A DNA stretch of 56,979 nt from assembly GCA_944391625.1 (NCBI GenBank), contig CALXUG010000013.1, forward strand, positions 1-56,979, in the 5' to 3' direction. Shown here in pieces: positions 34,938-45,259 of this stretch (position 1 is its first letter; every line of letters starts with the position of its first letter). Both the position numbers and the translations under genes were made by a program. The notes below the pieces were generated by a model. The model was not told the origin of the DNA and made no database searches. It saw nothing but the letters and a program-made list of their open reading frames with translations. The DNA is from an uncultured Clostridia bacterium (lineage in GTDB: Bacteria; Bacillota; Peptococcia; Peptococcales; Peptococcaceae).

Positions 34938-35852
34938 TTATGTGTGATGAGAGTAATCATTTTCTTGTAAAACTTTTTTCAATAATTGTAGAAATAGATG
35001 ATTTCCTTGTAAATCTTTGAAACTATTACTTTCGATATATCCAATATAAATGGTTAAATCTACATCATGAATTGGTAAAGCATGAATTCTTTCTGATTCA
35101 ATATAAGCATCATGATAGATCGTAAAATGTGGAAAAAAAGCAACATAGGGACTTTTAGAAATTAGACGGCGCATAGATTCTGTGTTGTCAACACGTAAAG
35201 CAATTTCCGGTTTTCCATGTTGAGAGATCATTCTTGTTAAAATATCATCTTCTTTTTCATATTCTGTTTTATAGGCAATATGTGGGCAAGACAGTGCTTC
35301 TGCAATGGTAATAGAGTCATAATGATAAAATGGTGATTTTTCTCCGACAAAAAGATAGTAGGAATCCATAAATAATTCATAGTATGTCAGATTGGGGTAT
35401 TGAAACGGTGTATTATTGAAAACAATTCCTAAATCAGAATGCCCAAGCTGTACATCTTGTATAATAGTTGATTGTTCACTGGTTGCAATATTAACTTGCA
35501 ACGGGATATGATTTTCTTCAATGTCAAATATAATATCAGCTAAAACAGTATCAACAAGTGATGGCATCGCAGATATATTTAAAAGAAATTTATTACTGGA
35601 CTCATTGGCGCATAAATGAATTTCATCCATTAAAGAAAAAATCTGTTTGCTTTTCTCAGCAATCATTAAACCGGTTTTTGTTGCTTGAATTCCCTTATGT
35701 GTTCTTTTTAGTAAAGATGTATTCAGTTCTTTTTCTAGCCTGGTAATGGCAGAACTAAATGTGGATTGTGAAATATAATTTTCCCTTGCTGCGATTGAAA
35801 TAGAACCAAATTTAATGGCTTCGGTTAAATAGTAAAGTTGTTCTAATTTCAT
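34938..35852 (-). CDS. LysR-type regulator
   Basis: A 304-residue regulator with an N-terminal winged helix (MKLEQLYYLTEAIKFGSISIAARENYISQSTFSSAI region) and a periplasmic-binding-like effector domain. I start at the ATG at 35852; the frame extends to a TTG at 35864 but the family begins at MKLEQL. It is the last gene after the ureohydrolase and symporter genes on the same strand, in an AT-rich block, and probably responds to their substrate. Confidence 0.9.
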   Translation of the reverse strand: MKLEQLYYLTEAIKFGSISIAARENYISQSTFSSAITRLEKELNTSLLKRTHKGIQATKTGLMIAEKSKQIFSLMDEIHLCANESSNKFLLNISAMPSLVDTVLADIIFDIEENHIPLQVNIATSEQSTIIQDVQLGHSDLGIVFNNTPFQYPNLTYYELFMDSYYLFVGEKSPFYHYDSITIAEALSCPHIAYKTEYEKEDDILTRMISQHGKPEIALRVDNTESMRRLISKSPYVAFFPHFTIYHDAYIESERIHALPIHDVDLTIYIGYIESNSFKDLQGNHLFLQLLKKVLQENDYSHHT

Positions 35853-35947
35853 GAAAAACACCAACTTTGTAGAATAGAATAAAGTAGAAACAATAAAGAA
35901 CTGGTTATTGTTTCTACTTTAAAAAGGTTTATCCTGTTTTTATTACG

Positions 35948-37360
35948 TTATTTTATACAAAAATTTGTTGAAGTAGCAGATAATTTTTCTTCCCATTCTT
36001 TTGCTTGCTGTTCTGGTGTTGGTTTTGTACAAAGACTAACAGCAATCAAGGTAATAGCAGAGGTTGCAATACCAGCTAAGATTGGAATAGGAGAAGATGT
36101 ACCAAAGAATAACATGACAATTAAGATAACGATAGTGCTGGTGATCATAGAAGCAATGGCTCCTTGCCAGTTAGCCCGTTTCCAGAAGAAACCGGCTACC
36201 ACAGGAATGAAAATACTACCTGAAAGAATGGCATAAGCGATATCTAAAGCGGTTAATACATCGCCTATGATAACAGCAATGAACATAACAGCAAGACCAA
36301 TGACAACAACAACGACACGACTAAAATGAAGTGACTTATTTTTTAAGTGCAATATATCATTGACGATGAGTGTAGAAGATGCAATAACCGTACCAGAGAT
36401 TGTAGACATAAATGCTGAAATGATACCTGCAAAAACAATACCAACAAATCCGTTGGGAACAACCGCGATAGCAACTTCAGATAAAGCATTTTGCGGATCA
36501 ATATTAGGTAGCAGAACCATTGCAATCATACCGGCCAAACACATAGCCGCCGCCCATAAAATTGTGTAAAAACCGGCAAGGATGGTTCCTTTTTTTGCAA
36601 CGGTACAGTTTTTGGCGGTGAATACACGCTGCCAAATATCTTGTCCAATCATTAACCCAAGTGTGAAAAGAACAAACCAGGAAAAAATTCTAACACCACC
36701 AACTGCAAATGGATCAAAATATGATTCGGGCAAAGATGTTTGTAATCCAGAAATACCACCAGCTTTGATTAAGCCGCTTGGGATTAAGATAAAGAAAATA
36801 GAGATGGTCATTAAAATGAATTGAATGGTATCTGTGATGTTAATAGAAATCATGCCACCTAATAAGGTGTATAATAAACAAATTGCAGAAACGAAAATAA
36901 TAGAAGTTGTTAAAGACCAACCAAAAATTGTTTGTACGCAAGCCCCCAAGGCAATAGTATTGGTTACGGCAACCATGATTGTATAAAAAGCTGAAATGAT
37001 AGAGCTAAGCCATTGGGCTTTAGAGTCATAGCGTAGTTTTAACATCTCACCAATCGTTAAAATGCGTAAATTAGAAAGTTTGGAAGACAATAAAAATCCC
37101 AAAGCTAAGACACCAATCCCAAACATGGTTACCATCCACATGCCGGAAATTCCAAATTGGTATCCTTTTGTTGCCTGCCCAAAGGTAGCGCCGCCGCCGA
37201 TAACAACTGTTGCAATACAAGCAACAAAGATTGGTAAGGGTAAGTTGCGTCCTGAAACAAGATAGTCATCATTATTTTTTGCTTTTTTCATGCCGATAAT
37301 ACCGGCAATTACCATAAGACCAAGATAACATACGATAATCGTGTAGTCTATTGTTCCCAT
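35948..37360 (-). CDS. Sodium:solute symporter (SSS family)
   Basis: A 470-residue membrane protein with about thirteen helices. Family marks are the start GLMVIAGIIGMKKAKNNDDYLVSGR, GGGATFGQATKGY, GLMIGQDIWQRVF and AGIISAFMSTISG. The substrate is not known; its gene starts 13 bases after the ureohydrolase stop and has AGGAGG, so a guanidino compound or polyamine is a reasonable guess. Codons are AT-rich like those of both neighbours. Confidence 0.9.
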   Translation of the reverse strand: MGTIDYTIIVCYLGLMVIAGIIGMKKAKNNDDYLVSGRNLPLPIFVACIATVVIGGGATFGQATKGYQFGISGMWMVTMFGIGVLALGFLLSSKLSNLRILTIGEMLKLRYDSKAQWLSSIISAFYTIMVAVTNTIALGACVQTIFGWSLTTSIIFVSAICLLYTLLGGMISINITDTIQFILMTISIFFILIPSGLIKAGGISGLQTSLPESYFDPFAVGGVRIFSWFVLFTLGLMIGQDIWQRVFTAKNCTVAKKGTILAGFYTILWAAAMCLAGMIAMVLLPNIDPQNALSEVAIAVVPNGFVGIVFAGIISAFMSTISGTVIASSTLIVNDILHLKNKSLHFSRVVVVVIGLAVMFIAVIIGDVLTALDIAYAILSGSIFIPVVAGFFWKRANWQGAIASMITSTIVILIVMLFFGTSSPIPILAGIATSAITLIAVSLCTKPTPEQQAKEWEEKLSATSTNFCIK

Positions 37361-37373
37361 AAATCAATACCTC

Positions 37374-38324
37374 CTAGCTGGATCTCTTTTTATCTGCCAA
37401 TAAACCGATAAAGTCAAAAATAATACCAGACGCTGCATAACTGGTAATCATACCAGGAGAGTCAGCAGCAGGCAAAACTTCTACTAAGTCACAACCTACA
37501 ATGTTAGCTCCCTTTAGTCCTTTCAAAACCAATTTTTGTGCTTCAAATGTATTGAAACCACAAATTTCAGGAGTTCCTGTACCTGGTGCATAAGCTGCAT
37601 CTAAAAAGTCAATATCGAATGTTACAAATACAGGATGACCAGCAGTTTTTTCTTGTATTTTTTTTATTACATAATCAAACCCAGATTCGCGAATATCCCA
37701 GTTACTCAAAATTTCAATGCCGTGTGATAAAGCAAAGTCAAACTGATCGGCACTATATAAAGGACCGCGTAAACCGATTTGTAATGAACTTTCTGGAATA
37801 ATTAAGCCTTCCTCAACCGCACGTCGGAATGTAGAACCATGGCAATAAGGTTTTCCAAAATACAGATCTGTAGTATCACTGTGCGAATCAAAATGAATTA
37901 AGGATACAGGACCGTACTTTTTAGTAATCGAACGTAATTCTGCTAGTGTAATAGAGTGATCACCGCCTAAACAAATTGGGATAACATTGGCATCCATAAC
38001 AGGCTGTAAAGCAGATTCTATAGATGCATAAGTTTCCTCAATATAGCCAGGTATGATTGGCAAATCACCGTAATCAATACCATAACAGTAATCTACTGTG
38101 TTTATTTTTAATACCGGATGATAGGGTTTCAAAATAGCAGATGCTTCGCGGATTGTTTGTGGACCAAAGCGACTGCCGGTAGCAAATGTAGAACCTGTAT
38201 CAAAAGGGACACCGATAATTGCGAAATCTACATCTGTTAACTCTGTACTATATGGTAAACGCATAAATGTTTTAATTCCCGAAAATCGTGGAGAGTTTAG
38301 AGAATTGATATATTGTTTTTTCAT
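37374..38324 (-). CDS. Ureohydrolase (agmatinase family)
   Basis: A 316-residue manganese enzyme that would cut urea from a guanidino compound. All metal ligands are seen: His123 in GGDHSIT, Asp146, His148 and Asp150 in FDSHSD, Asp237 and Asp239 in TFDIDFLD. The family contains agmatinase, guanidinobutyrase and guanidinopropionase, which differ in loops I cannot judge, so the substrate is open. AAAGGAA precedes the ATG. It is the first gene of the ureohydrolase-symporter-LysR set. Confidence 0.88.
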   Translation of the reverse strand: MKKQYINSLNSPRFSGIKTFMRLPYSTELTDVDFAIIGVPFDTGSTFATGSRFGPQTIREASAILKPYHPVLKINTVDYCYGIDYGDLPIIPGYIEETYASIESALQPVMDANVIPICLGGDHSITLAELRSITKKYGPVSLIHFDSHSDTTDLYFGKPYCHGSTFRRAVEEGLIIPESSLQIGLRGPLYSADQFDFALSHGIEILSNWDIRESGFDYVIKKIQEKTAGHPVFVTFDIDFLDAAYAPGTGTPEICGFNTFEAQKLVLKGLKGANIVGCDLVEVLPAADSPGMITSYAASGIIFDFIGLLADKKRSS

Positions 38325-38604
38325 AAATAAAATTCCTTTCTGCTTGCTGTCCTTTGCAATAAATAGGCGTTATTAGGATATCCTTTAGCTATATGATAAT
38401 ATAAATAAATTTTATTGGGAAGCGTTGCTTTTGGATGGGGCTATCGAATAAAACGAAAGTTATAATAAATAGCTTTTGCTTTATGTATCTAGTTGTAGTT
38501 ACTTTTCCCACCTCTTTCCTTTCATAGAAATGGCATGCGCGCAGCATACTAGCAATAGAAGAAATTGTTTCTATTATTTGCAGATGCAAGGGGAGGACAA
38601 AAAC

Positions 38605-40230
38605 ATGAGTAACCAAATTTGGAGTTTGTTTGGCGTGGTGCAGATTTTTTTCGCCATTGTCATTGGGCTTTATTTTTTGAATTTGCTGCGGGGACAGCGC
38701 AGCAGCAAGCAAACGGTGCATGTACATTCAGAGCAGGAACAGAAAAAGCTGGAGGATTTGCGCCGTATTCATCTGACAGAGCCGTTGACAGCCAAAACCA
38801 GGCCGGATTCTTTTACCGATGTGATTGGGCAGGAAGAAGGCATCAAAGCGCTGCGAGCTGCGATGTGCGGTCCCAATCCGCAGCATGTTATTATTTATGG
38901 GCCGCCCGGTGTGGGAAAAACAACTGTGGCGCGATTAATCTTGGAGGAAGCCAAGCGTATGCCGGACAGTCCTTTTGCCGACGATGCCAAATTCATTGAG
39001 GTGGACGGCGCGACGTCCCGCTTTGATGAACGGGGGATTGCCGATCCATTAATCGGCTCGGTACATGATCCCATTTATCAGGGCGCCGGCGCCATGGGAA
39101 CGGCGGGGATTCCGCAGCCAAAGCCGGGTGCAGTAACCAAGGCTCATGGCGGCGTGCTGTATATTGATGAAATCGGTGAGCTGCATCCCATGCAGATGAA
39201 CAAGCTGCTGAAGGTGCTGGAGGATAGAAAAGTTTTGCTGGAGAGTGCATATTACAGCGCAGATAACGAAAAAATCCCCAGCCATATTCACGATATTTTT
39301 ACCAATGGCCTGCCTGCTGACTTTCGCCTGATTGCAGCCACAACCCGACAGCCCAATGAGATACCGGCTGCCATTCGCTCCCGTTGTCTGGAGATCTATT
39401 TCCGTAATTTATTGCCGGAAGAAATTATTTCGGTGGCCGGCAGAGCGGCGCAACGATTGGAAATGCCTATTGATCAGCGCGCTTTGGAGCTAATCAGCGA
39501 TTATGCCGCTAATGGTCGGGAAGCGGTGAATATGGTGCAGATTGCAGCAGGGATGGCGGTGACAGAAAAACGGCAGGAGATCAGCCGCGAAGATATTGAA
39601 TGGGTGATTAACAGCTGTCATTATACCCCCAGACCGCACAGTACCATTGCTGCGCAGCCCCATATTGGACTGGTCAACGGGTTGGCTGTATGCGGCCCCA
39701 ATATGGGCATTGTCAGCGGGGTAGAAGTGGCGGTTAGTCCTGCAGAAGCGGAAAAAGGCGTATTGAATGTGACCGGCATTGTGGAAGAAGAAGAATTGCC
39801 CGGCGGCAATGGACAAAAGGTGCGGCGCAAAAGCATGGCGCGCTGCTCGGTGGAAAATGTGCGCACCGCTTTAAAAACTGTACTGCATGTGGATGTAGAC
39901 CGATATGATATTCATGTCAATTTTCCTGGCGGAACGCCCATTGACGGACCATCGGCGGGAATTACCATTGCTACTGCGGTGTATTCGGCAATTTGTAAAA
40001 AGCCGGTGGACCATCAGCTGGCCATGACCGGAGAAATCTCTATTCGCGGCAAGGTGCTGCCGGTGGGCGGTACACCGGCCAAGGTAGAGGCTGCGCGGCA
40101 GGCCGGTTTGCGGCGGGTTTTGATTCCGCAGCAAAACTGGCAGGATTCTTTCACCCATGTGCAGGATCTGGAAGTGATTCCAGTGGATGAGCTGCAGCAG
40201 GTTGTGGAATTGGCAGTGTTAGAAGGCTAA
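38605..40230 (+). CDS. lonB: Membrane-anchored ATP-dependent protease LonB
   Basis: A 541-residue LonB protease. A single N-terminal membrane helix (about 5-28) is followed by an AAA domain with Walker A GPPGVGKT (99-106) and YIDEIGEL, then the Lon protease domain with the catalytic pair Ser450 (DGPSAG) and Lys493 (GGTPAK). It lacks the long N-terminal domain of LonA. In Bacillus subtilis it is made in the forespore and is next to lonA; here six genes separate them. GGGAGGA precedes the ATG at 38605; the upstream open frame is not protein-like. Confidence 0.94.
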   Translation: MSNQIWSLFGVVQIFFAIVIGLYFLNLLRGQRSSKQTVHVHSEQEQKKLEDLRRIHLTEPLTAKTRPDSFTDVIGQEEGIKALRAAMCGPNPQHVIIYGPPGVGKTTVARLILEEAKRMPDSPFADDAKFIEVDGATSRFDERGIADPLIGSVHDPIYQGAGAMGTAGIPQPKPGAVTKAHGGVLYIDEIGELHPMQMNKLLKVLEDRKVLLESAYYSADNEKIPSHIHDIFTNGLPADFRLIAATTRQPNEIPAAIRSRCLEIYFRNLLPEEIISVAGRAAQRLEMPIDQRALELISDYAANGREAVNMVQIAAGMAVTEKRQEISREDIEWVINSCHYTPRPHSTIAAQPHIGLVNGLAVCGPNMGIVSGVEVAVSPAEAEKGVLNVTGIVEEEELPGGNGQKVRRKSMARCSVENVRTALKTVLHVDVDRYDIHVNFPGGTPIDGPSAGITIATAVYSAICKKPVDHQLAMTGEISIRGKVLPVGGTPAKVEAARQAGLRRVLIPQQNWQDSFTHVQDLEVIPVDELQQVVELAVLEG

Positions 40231-40334
40231 GCTGGTTTTGGATAGCATAGCTGCTCCGTTGCATTTTAGTTTACTTGCTCAAAAAACCTTTGTGCGGTGA
40301 AATAGCACATGAAATATTGGCAGTGTTCTCAAAT

Positions 40335-40377
40335 AAAAACATCACTGTATAGTCTTTTTCTATACGGTGATGTTTTT
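40335..40377. terminator. Bidirectional terminator
   Basis: AAAAACATCACTGTATAG pairs with CTATACGGTGATGTTTTT. It lies between lonB and the convergent HxlR-type gene. Confidence 0.92.
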
Positions 40378-40380
40378 GCG

Positions 40381-40728
40381 TTATAGTGTCCAATCATTTG
40401 GAATGTGTTCATGTCCCCATTTACAGAATAGTTGAAGGATCGGCATTAAAGAATTTCCTACGTCAGATAGACTGTATTCAACTTTTGGAGGAACCTGCGG
40501 ATACTCTTTGCGGATAATAATTCCATCAGTTTCTAATTCCTTTAATTGATTTGAAAGCATTTTATGCGTTACATTTCCCAAAGCTCGTTTTAATTCACTA
40601 TATCGCAGTGTTTTCTTTTTCCATAGCCAAAATAAAATATGCATTTTCCATTTTCCATCTACCAGAGAAATTGCATAGGCAAAGGGACGGACATCAACTT
40701 CTTTGCAGAAAAATTCTTCGTGTTCCAA
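40381..40728 (-). CDS. HxlR-type winged-helix regulator
   Basis: A 115-residue protein of the HxlR family: an early cysteine (FFCKEVDV), the GKWKMHILFWLW helix, RYSELKRALGNVTHKMLSNQLKELE recognition helices and the wing VEYSLSDVG. Such regulators often sense electrophiles or redox changes and control the divergent enzyme gene, here an Old Yellow Enzyme type oxidoreductase. The start appears to be TTG at 40728, with AGGAGA upstream. A palindrome at 40749-40761 is a candidate operator. Confidence 0.9.
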   Translation of the reverse strand: MEHEEFFCKEVDVRPFAYAISLVDGKWKMHILFWLWKKKTLRYSELKRALGNVTHKMLSNQLKELETDGIIIRKEYPQVPPKVEYSLSDVGNSLMPILQLFCKWGHEHIPNDWTL

Positions 40729-40748
40729 TTTATAATGCTCTCCTTTTT

Positions 40749-40761
40749 GATAGTATCTATC
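40749..40761. promoter_or_regulatory. Candidate HxlR operator
   Basis: GATAG-TAT-CTATC, 21 bases upstream of the HxlR start, in the 112-bp divergent intergenic region. TATACT at about 40800 may be the -10 of the oxidoreductase gene. Confidence 0.45.
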
Positions 40762-40840
40762 TCAAAAGTGCGTTCTGTTTCTATTGAATATACCATGTTA
40801 TACTTACAGATGTCCAGAAAAAATATAATGGGGTGAAAAT

Positions 40841-41860
40841 ATGAGCTTATTAAACACAAGTATAAAAATTAAGAATATGGAACTGAAAAACCGTCTTATT
40901 ATGCCGCCAATGGCAATATCCAAAGCTGATAAGAATGGGAAAGTCACATCAAAAACTTTAGAATATTATGCAGAAAAATCTGCTGGTGGGTATATCGGCT
41001 TAATTATTGCTGAGCACAGTTATATCAGTCCAGAAGGGAAAGCAGGTAAGGGGCAGTTATCTATTTCGGATGATAGCGATATTGATGGATTAAAAGAAAT
41101 CGTGTCGATCGTTCATAAAAATGGTATAAAAATCATGGCACAGATTAGTCATGCCGGCGCGGCAACAATGTCTGATATAACAGGATTAGAACAGCTTAGC
41201 GCCAGTGCTGTTAAAATGCCAAAGGGCAGCTTGACAGCTCCGAGTGGAAATCTGTTAATGCCATCACCAAAGGAAATGGATAAAACAGACATTAAAAAAA
41301 TTACAGATAGTTTTAAAAAGGCAGCGTTAAGAGCAAAAGCTGCCGGTTTTGATGGGGTAGAGATACATTCTGCGCATGGTTATTTGCTTAATCAATTTTA
41401 TTCTCCATTAACGAATAAACGAACAGATGAATACACTGGGAGTACGATTGATGGACGAATAAAGTTGCATTTGGAAATCATTCAAGCTATTCGTGAAGTG
41501 GTGGGAAACGATTATCCCCTTGCCTTACGATTAGGGGCTTGTGATTACATGGCAGGCGGAAGCACAATTGAGGACAGTATCATTGCTGCACAAGCATTTG
41601 AAAAAGCCGGAATTGATTTTATAGATATATCCGGTGGTTTTTGTGGCTATATAAATCCAACATCCCATAAACCGGGATATTTTGCAGAACTGTCAAAAGC
41701 CATTAAAGATACTGTTTCTATTCCTGTTGTGTTAACTGGAGGTATTGTTGATGCAGAAACTGCCGAAATGCTTTTGGAGCAGGAAAAAGCGGATCTTATT
41801 GGAGTCGGTAGAGCCATTTTAAAAGACAGCGAGTGGGCGAAGAGAGCTATGTGGGCATAA
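40841..41860 (+). CDS. Old Yellow Enzyme type NADH:flavin oxidoreductase
   Basis: A 339-residue FMN-binding TIM barrel. Marks are LKNRLIMPPMAISKA at the start, the AQISHAGAA loop, GFDGVEIHSAHGYLLNQFYSPLTNKRTDEY, and GVGRAILKD near the end. There is no C-terminal iron-sulfur or second flavin domain, so it is the short, YqjM-like form, which typically reduces activated alkenes. It is divergent from an HxlR regulator, and both may answer electrophilic stress. Confidence 0.92.
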   Translation: MSLLNTSIKIKNMELKNRLIMPPMAISKADKNGKVTSKTLEYYAEKSAGGYIGLIIAEHSYISPEGKAGKGQLSISDDSDIDGLKEIVSIVHKNGIKIMAQISHAGAATMSDITGLEQLSASAVKMPKGSLTAPSGNLLMPSPKEMDKTDIKKITDSFKKAALRAKAAGFDGVEIHSAHGYLLNQFYSPLTNKRTDEYTGSTIDGRIKLHLEIIQAIREVVGNDYPLALRLGACDYMAGGSTIEDSIIAAQAFEKAGIDFIDISGGFCGYINPTSHKPGYFAELSKAIKDTVSIPVVLTGGIVDAETAEMLLEQEKADLIGVGRAILKDSEWAKRAMWA

Positions 41861-41907
41861 CAGTAAATTCAGCCGGAGCAGCGAAACGATTAGTAATAAA
41901 ATAATAC

Positions 41908-41960
41908 GCAGATTGTATCATTGGTTTGAATTTCATTCACATCGGTCGGTACAATCTGCG
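41908..41960. repeat. Hairpin repeat, type e, decayed copy
   Basis: CGCAGATTGTA (41908-41918) pairs with TACAATCTGCG (41950-41960). The inner sequence aligns with 32945-32995 but the tip hairpin has decayed. It could serve as a terminator for the oxidoreductase gene. Confidence 0.6.
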
Positions 41961-42059
41961 TTGTTGTATATCTTGCTTCAGAATATTATGCAAATCAATA
42001 GGTTCTGTCAATGGTTCCCTGCGTTTCTAACAGCGTGATGCTGCCGTTTTGCAAGCAGG

Positions 42060-42998
42060 TTACTCCAATACCGGGTGTAAATTACCGCTGCCGCTGCTGC
42101 CACTGCTGTTCTTTTTACTGGACCAATGGGAAGCGATAGGTTGATTGCTGGCAAAGGTCATGCCGTCTTTGCTGGTTACGACCAGATAAATTTCATAGAG
42201 AATCTGGTCTTTCCGGTCTAAATAATCGGAGAAGTCGGCCTGATAATGCAGCGGACTGTCTTCGTTGATGGACGCGGCAGCAACAACGTCACCTTCCGGG
42301 ATTTTTCCGGCTTCCATTTGTGCAGTTGGAGCAGGCGCTGCTTGCTCAGCAGCGGATTCCGGTGTGCGGCTGTTTATTATCTCCATAGCACCGCCATCTG
42401 CAACGATACATTCAACTTTGGCAATGTCTTTTGCCTGAAGGGGCAGCGTTGCTTGCTGTGGCGTCAGGTAGATGTCCAGCTTTGTGTCTTCCCAGCCGCA
42501 GTCCAGCGGAATGGTCAGATATTGCAGCGGATATTCCTCCTGCAGAGCTTCCTGACGCACACCATTGGCCGATTGGATGATCAAAGACGGTTGGATGGGT
42601 TCCACCGGGTCAATGAGCAATGTGGCCTGATGATCGGCATCCATGGTCTGCTGGTAAGTTTTGCCGTTGGCAGTGATGCGGGCGATTAATGTTTCATTGT
42701 TTTTTAATTCTTTGGGTATGGCCTGTATGGTGACAGCCAGCTGTTTGCCCTGTAGGCCATAGTCCAGGGACGTTTTGGAAAAAAGACTGGCCTGCTTGGT
42801 CAGCAGTTCCTGGATGGTGTGTTCTTGTCCCGATATAGTGCTGTTTACGCTTCGCACATCATTGCGCAAGCTTTGGATGTTATTTTGTGTATCCTCCTGC
42901 AGATGATTTACATCCTGCTGCAATTGATAGAGCTGAAAGGAATTCAGTGCCAGCATCCCTACCACACAAATGACTGCGATTTTTCCTTTGTGATCCAT
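42060..42998 (-). CDS. Membrane-anchored hypothetical protein with coiled coil
   Basis: A 312-residue protein with one N-terminal helix (about 7-23), a coiled-coil stretch (about 25-70, LQQDVNHLQEDTQNNIQSL), a beta-rich middle, an alanine/proline/glutamine linker near 225-240 and a Ser/Gly-rich end (SSGSSGSG). It is probably exposed outside the membrane. I do not recognise a family. GGGGGGAA precedes the ATG. It is a single gene between accessory genes on the same strand. Confidence 0.75.
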   Translation of the reverse strand: MDHKGKIAVICVVGMLALNSFQLYQLQQDVNHLQEDTQNNIQSLRNDVRSVNSTISGQEHTIQELLTKQASLFSKTSLDYGLQGKQLAVTIQAIPKELKNNETLIARITANGKTYQQTMDADHQATLLIDPVEPIQPSLIIQSANGVRQEALQEEYPLQYLTIPLDCGWEDTKLDIYLTPQQATLPLQAKDIAKVECIVADGGAMEIINSRTPESAAEQAAPAPTAQMEAGKIPEGDVVAAASINEDSPLHYQADFSDYLDRKDQILYEIYLVVTSKDGMTFASNQPIASHWSSKKNSSGSSGSGNLHPVLE

Positions 42999-43156
42999 AA
43001 AAATTCCCCCCTGTAAAAACGATGGTTAAGAATCATAACTAATTTTATGATAACATATTCAAGGGTGTTTGTCTTTTTATTTTTATGGTAGTTGTTTGGA
43101 TAGCAATTGTTTATTATTGACTGCTCCGGCTGGGTTTGCTGTACAAGTTACTGTAT

Positions 43157-44014
43157 CTACTTATTTGCTAAATTTATGTAATGTTTATATAAAGCAGAAA
43201 ACCGGCTGGTGTGTTTCCTTTTCCATGGCTTCTGCTTTCCGCAAAAGTGCAGAAAAACTGTATTCTGCATGATCCAGTCCATATCACATTGTCCTTCACT
43301 TTTCACTAAGTACGCAGAAAAATATCGTGCGTCATAGTTCCAAACACTATCATTTACCTGTAGTGTATCTGTGCCGTACAAAATATTAAATACATCTTGG
43401 TCTGGTAAAAGCAACAGTTCTGTCTCTTCCTTTACACAATTAAAAATGTCTTCCGATTTTATAAGTTTTCGGGCTTTTTCTAAATCCATAAGCAGGACAC
43501 CGGTATTAAAATAATCATGCTCCGTTCCCAACCGCACATTATTCACATCTTTAATGATTTCAAAGATACTGCTGTGGGATGCTGCCGCAAAGGAATAATT
43601 TTCCAACGGCATTTCCCATAGTGGACGTACCGAATTGATAACCAGTATATCTGGGTCAAGATACAATACACGTTCCAATTCATTTGGAAGCATAAGCGGC
43701 GCCATCATGCGGTAATACATTTCTTGCGGATATTGCTTGGAAACCGGAGCGTTTTTGAACAATTCCCTGTCGACCTCTATGGCTGTCAAGATTATCTTCT
43801 GTTTACTACAATACTCTGTCATGACAAATAAATCTTCTTGAGGGATTGCACTATGCAGAAGCCAAATATGAAATATTTCCATAGGATTGCTGATGGCCAA
43901 TGATTTAATCATTACCCGAAATGGATTGATATAATTTTTATCAAAGGTAACCAGAATGTGGATTTCGTTATCTGCAATTTTTTCAGACGATAAATGTCTA
44001 TTCGTTTTCAGCAT
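43157..44014 (-). CDS. Family 8 glycosyltransferase
   Basis: About 285 residues of a GT8 (LgtC-like) retaining glycosyltransferase: ILVTFDKNYINPF at the start, then PQEMYYRMMAPLMLP, the DxD metal motif in RVLYLDPDILVIN, and YFNTGVLLMDLEKAR. It would add a hexose to a surface glycan. It ends with FLHFCGKQKPWK, the usual family end. Start is ambiguous between GTG 44026 and ATG 44014. It begins 17 bases after the AI-2E gene. Confidence 0.88.
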   Translation of the reverse strand: MLKTNRHLSSEKIADNEIHILVTFDKNYINPFRVMIKSLAISNPMEIFHIWLLHSAIPQEDLFVMTEYCSKQKIILTAIEVDRELFKNAPVSKQYPQEMYYRMMAPLMLPNELERVLYLDPDILVINSVRPLWEMPLENYSFAAASHSSIFEIIKDVNNVRLGTEHDYFNTGVLLMDLEKARKLIKSEDIFNCVKEETELLLLPDQDVFNILYGTDTLQVNDSVWNYDARYFSAYLVKSEGQCDMDWIMQNTVFLHFCGKQKPWKRKHTSRFSALYKHYINLANK

Positions 44015-44031
44015 TATTATTTTCACCTTTC

Positions 44032-45156
44032 TTAAACTATCATAACTTTTCGTTTTTTCAGTCTATTATCCGCATCCTCTTTGATGATTTGAATAATCAC
44101 AGCGGTAAGCGGAATAAAGAAAATGATACCAAGTATGCCAAAGAGTTTGCCGCCAATCATAGCCGCAATTAGTGTATATAATGGGGGCAGCCCAACAGAG
44201 CTCCCCACCACACGGGGATAGATAAATTGGTTTTCCATAAACTGAACTACAAGATATATAATCAAGCAGCGGACAGCCATAGTGGGGTCAATCACCAATG
44301 AAAGGAATACGCTGATTGCGCAGGAGATAAATGCCCCCACATACGGAATAATGGCACAAATTGCTGTTAAAGCACCAACAAGACTGCCATAGGGCAGTTT
44401 GAAAATTGTAAAGGCAAGAAACATCAGTGTCCCAAGTATCAGTGCTTCTGTACATTGTCCCGATAAAAATTTTGTAAATGCTTGTGTAAACATACGGCAG
44501 AATCGAACAATATTTTCAGCCCAGTTTGACTTCAAATAAGCACACACTAATTTTTTTGTGTGTCTACACAAACGTTTCTTACCTAAAATGATATATATGG
44601 AAATGATCAGTGCAAAGGCAGCGGTAATAATCACATTAACAGTAGAAGATAGTGCGTCGGCTACATTTGCCAGCATAGCATCTATTCCTGCCGACAAGTC
44701 TTGCGCCATATTTTCAATATCAATTCCTACCAATGCCTCTTCCAGCCATGCAGTGTCCTCAGCATAATGATTCAAATAGTCTATCCACATGGGAACATGA
44801 AACTGCAGTTGTACATACAGACTTTTTGCAGAGCGGACAAGTTCAGGTATCAGTAAAGTTAAAACAAGTACAAACGCAAAAAGAATACCAATGAAAGCGC
44901 ATATGAAACTCATAATATGCACCGCTTTATCGGACGGTTGTTTTTTTGCTTTCTTAAATCGGTTGGACATCCATTTTTCTATTCCGTTTACAGGTACATT
45001 GATAAATATTGCTAAAATTGCTCCTGCAATAATTGGAAGAATGAGCCGAAATATTTCCCTTAAAAATTCAAAAACTGTTGACAAATGAAACAGCATTGCG
45101 AATAGGCTGATTCCTGTAATGATAAGTAGTAAATTTTGTTTCATTTTTTTATCCAT
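44032..45156 (-). CDS. AI-2E family transporter
   Basis: A 374-residue membrane protein with about eight helices. The beginning (FLREIFRLILPIIAGAILAIFINVPVNGIEKWM region) and the end (YPRVVGSSVGLPPLYTLIAAMIGGKLFGILGIIFFIPL region) are typical. Family members act in export of various small solutes or ions, so the name does not prove autoinducer export. AAAGGAA is 8 bases before the ATG at 45156. A MarR regulator is 103 bases upstream on the same strand. Confidence 0.9.
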   Translation of the reverse strand: MDKKMKQNLLLIITGISLFAMLFHLSTVFEFLREIFRLILPIIAGAILAIFINVPVNGIEKWMSNRFKKAKKQPSDKAVHIMSFICAFIGILFAFVLVLTLLIPELVRSAKSLYVQLQFHVPMWIDYLNHYAEDTAWLEEALVGIDIENMAQDLSAGIDAMLANVADALSSTVNVIITAAFALIISIYIILGKKRLCRHTKKLVCAYLKSNWAENIVRFCRMFTQAFTKFLSGQCTEALILGTLMFLAFTIFKLPYGSLVGALTAICAIIPYVGAFISCAISVFLSLVIDPTMAVRCLIIYLVVQFMENQFIYPRVVGSSVGLPPLYTLIAAMIGGKLFGILGIIFFIPLTAVIIQIIKEDADNRLKKRKVMIV

Positions 45157-45259
45157 AAGCACATTCCTTTCTGTTATCGTCTGTCGGCTTTCTATTGCTT
45201 TTGTGTTGCCATAGCATCATCATAAAGTTCCAAATAAAGATCCAATAGAAAAACTGTTA

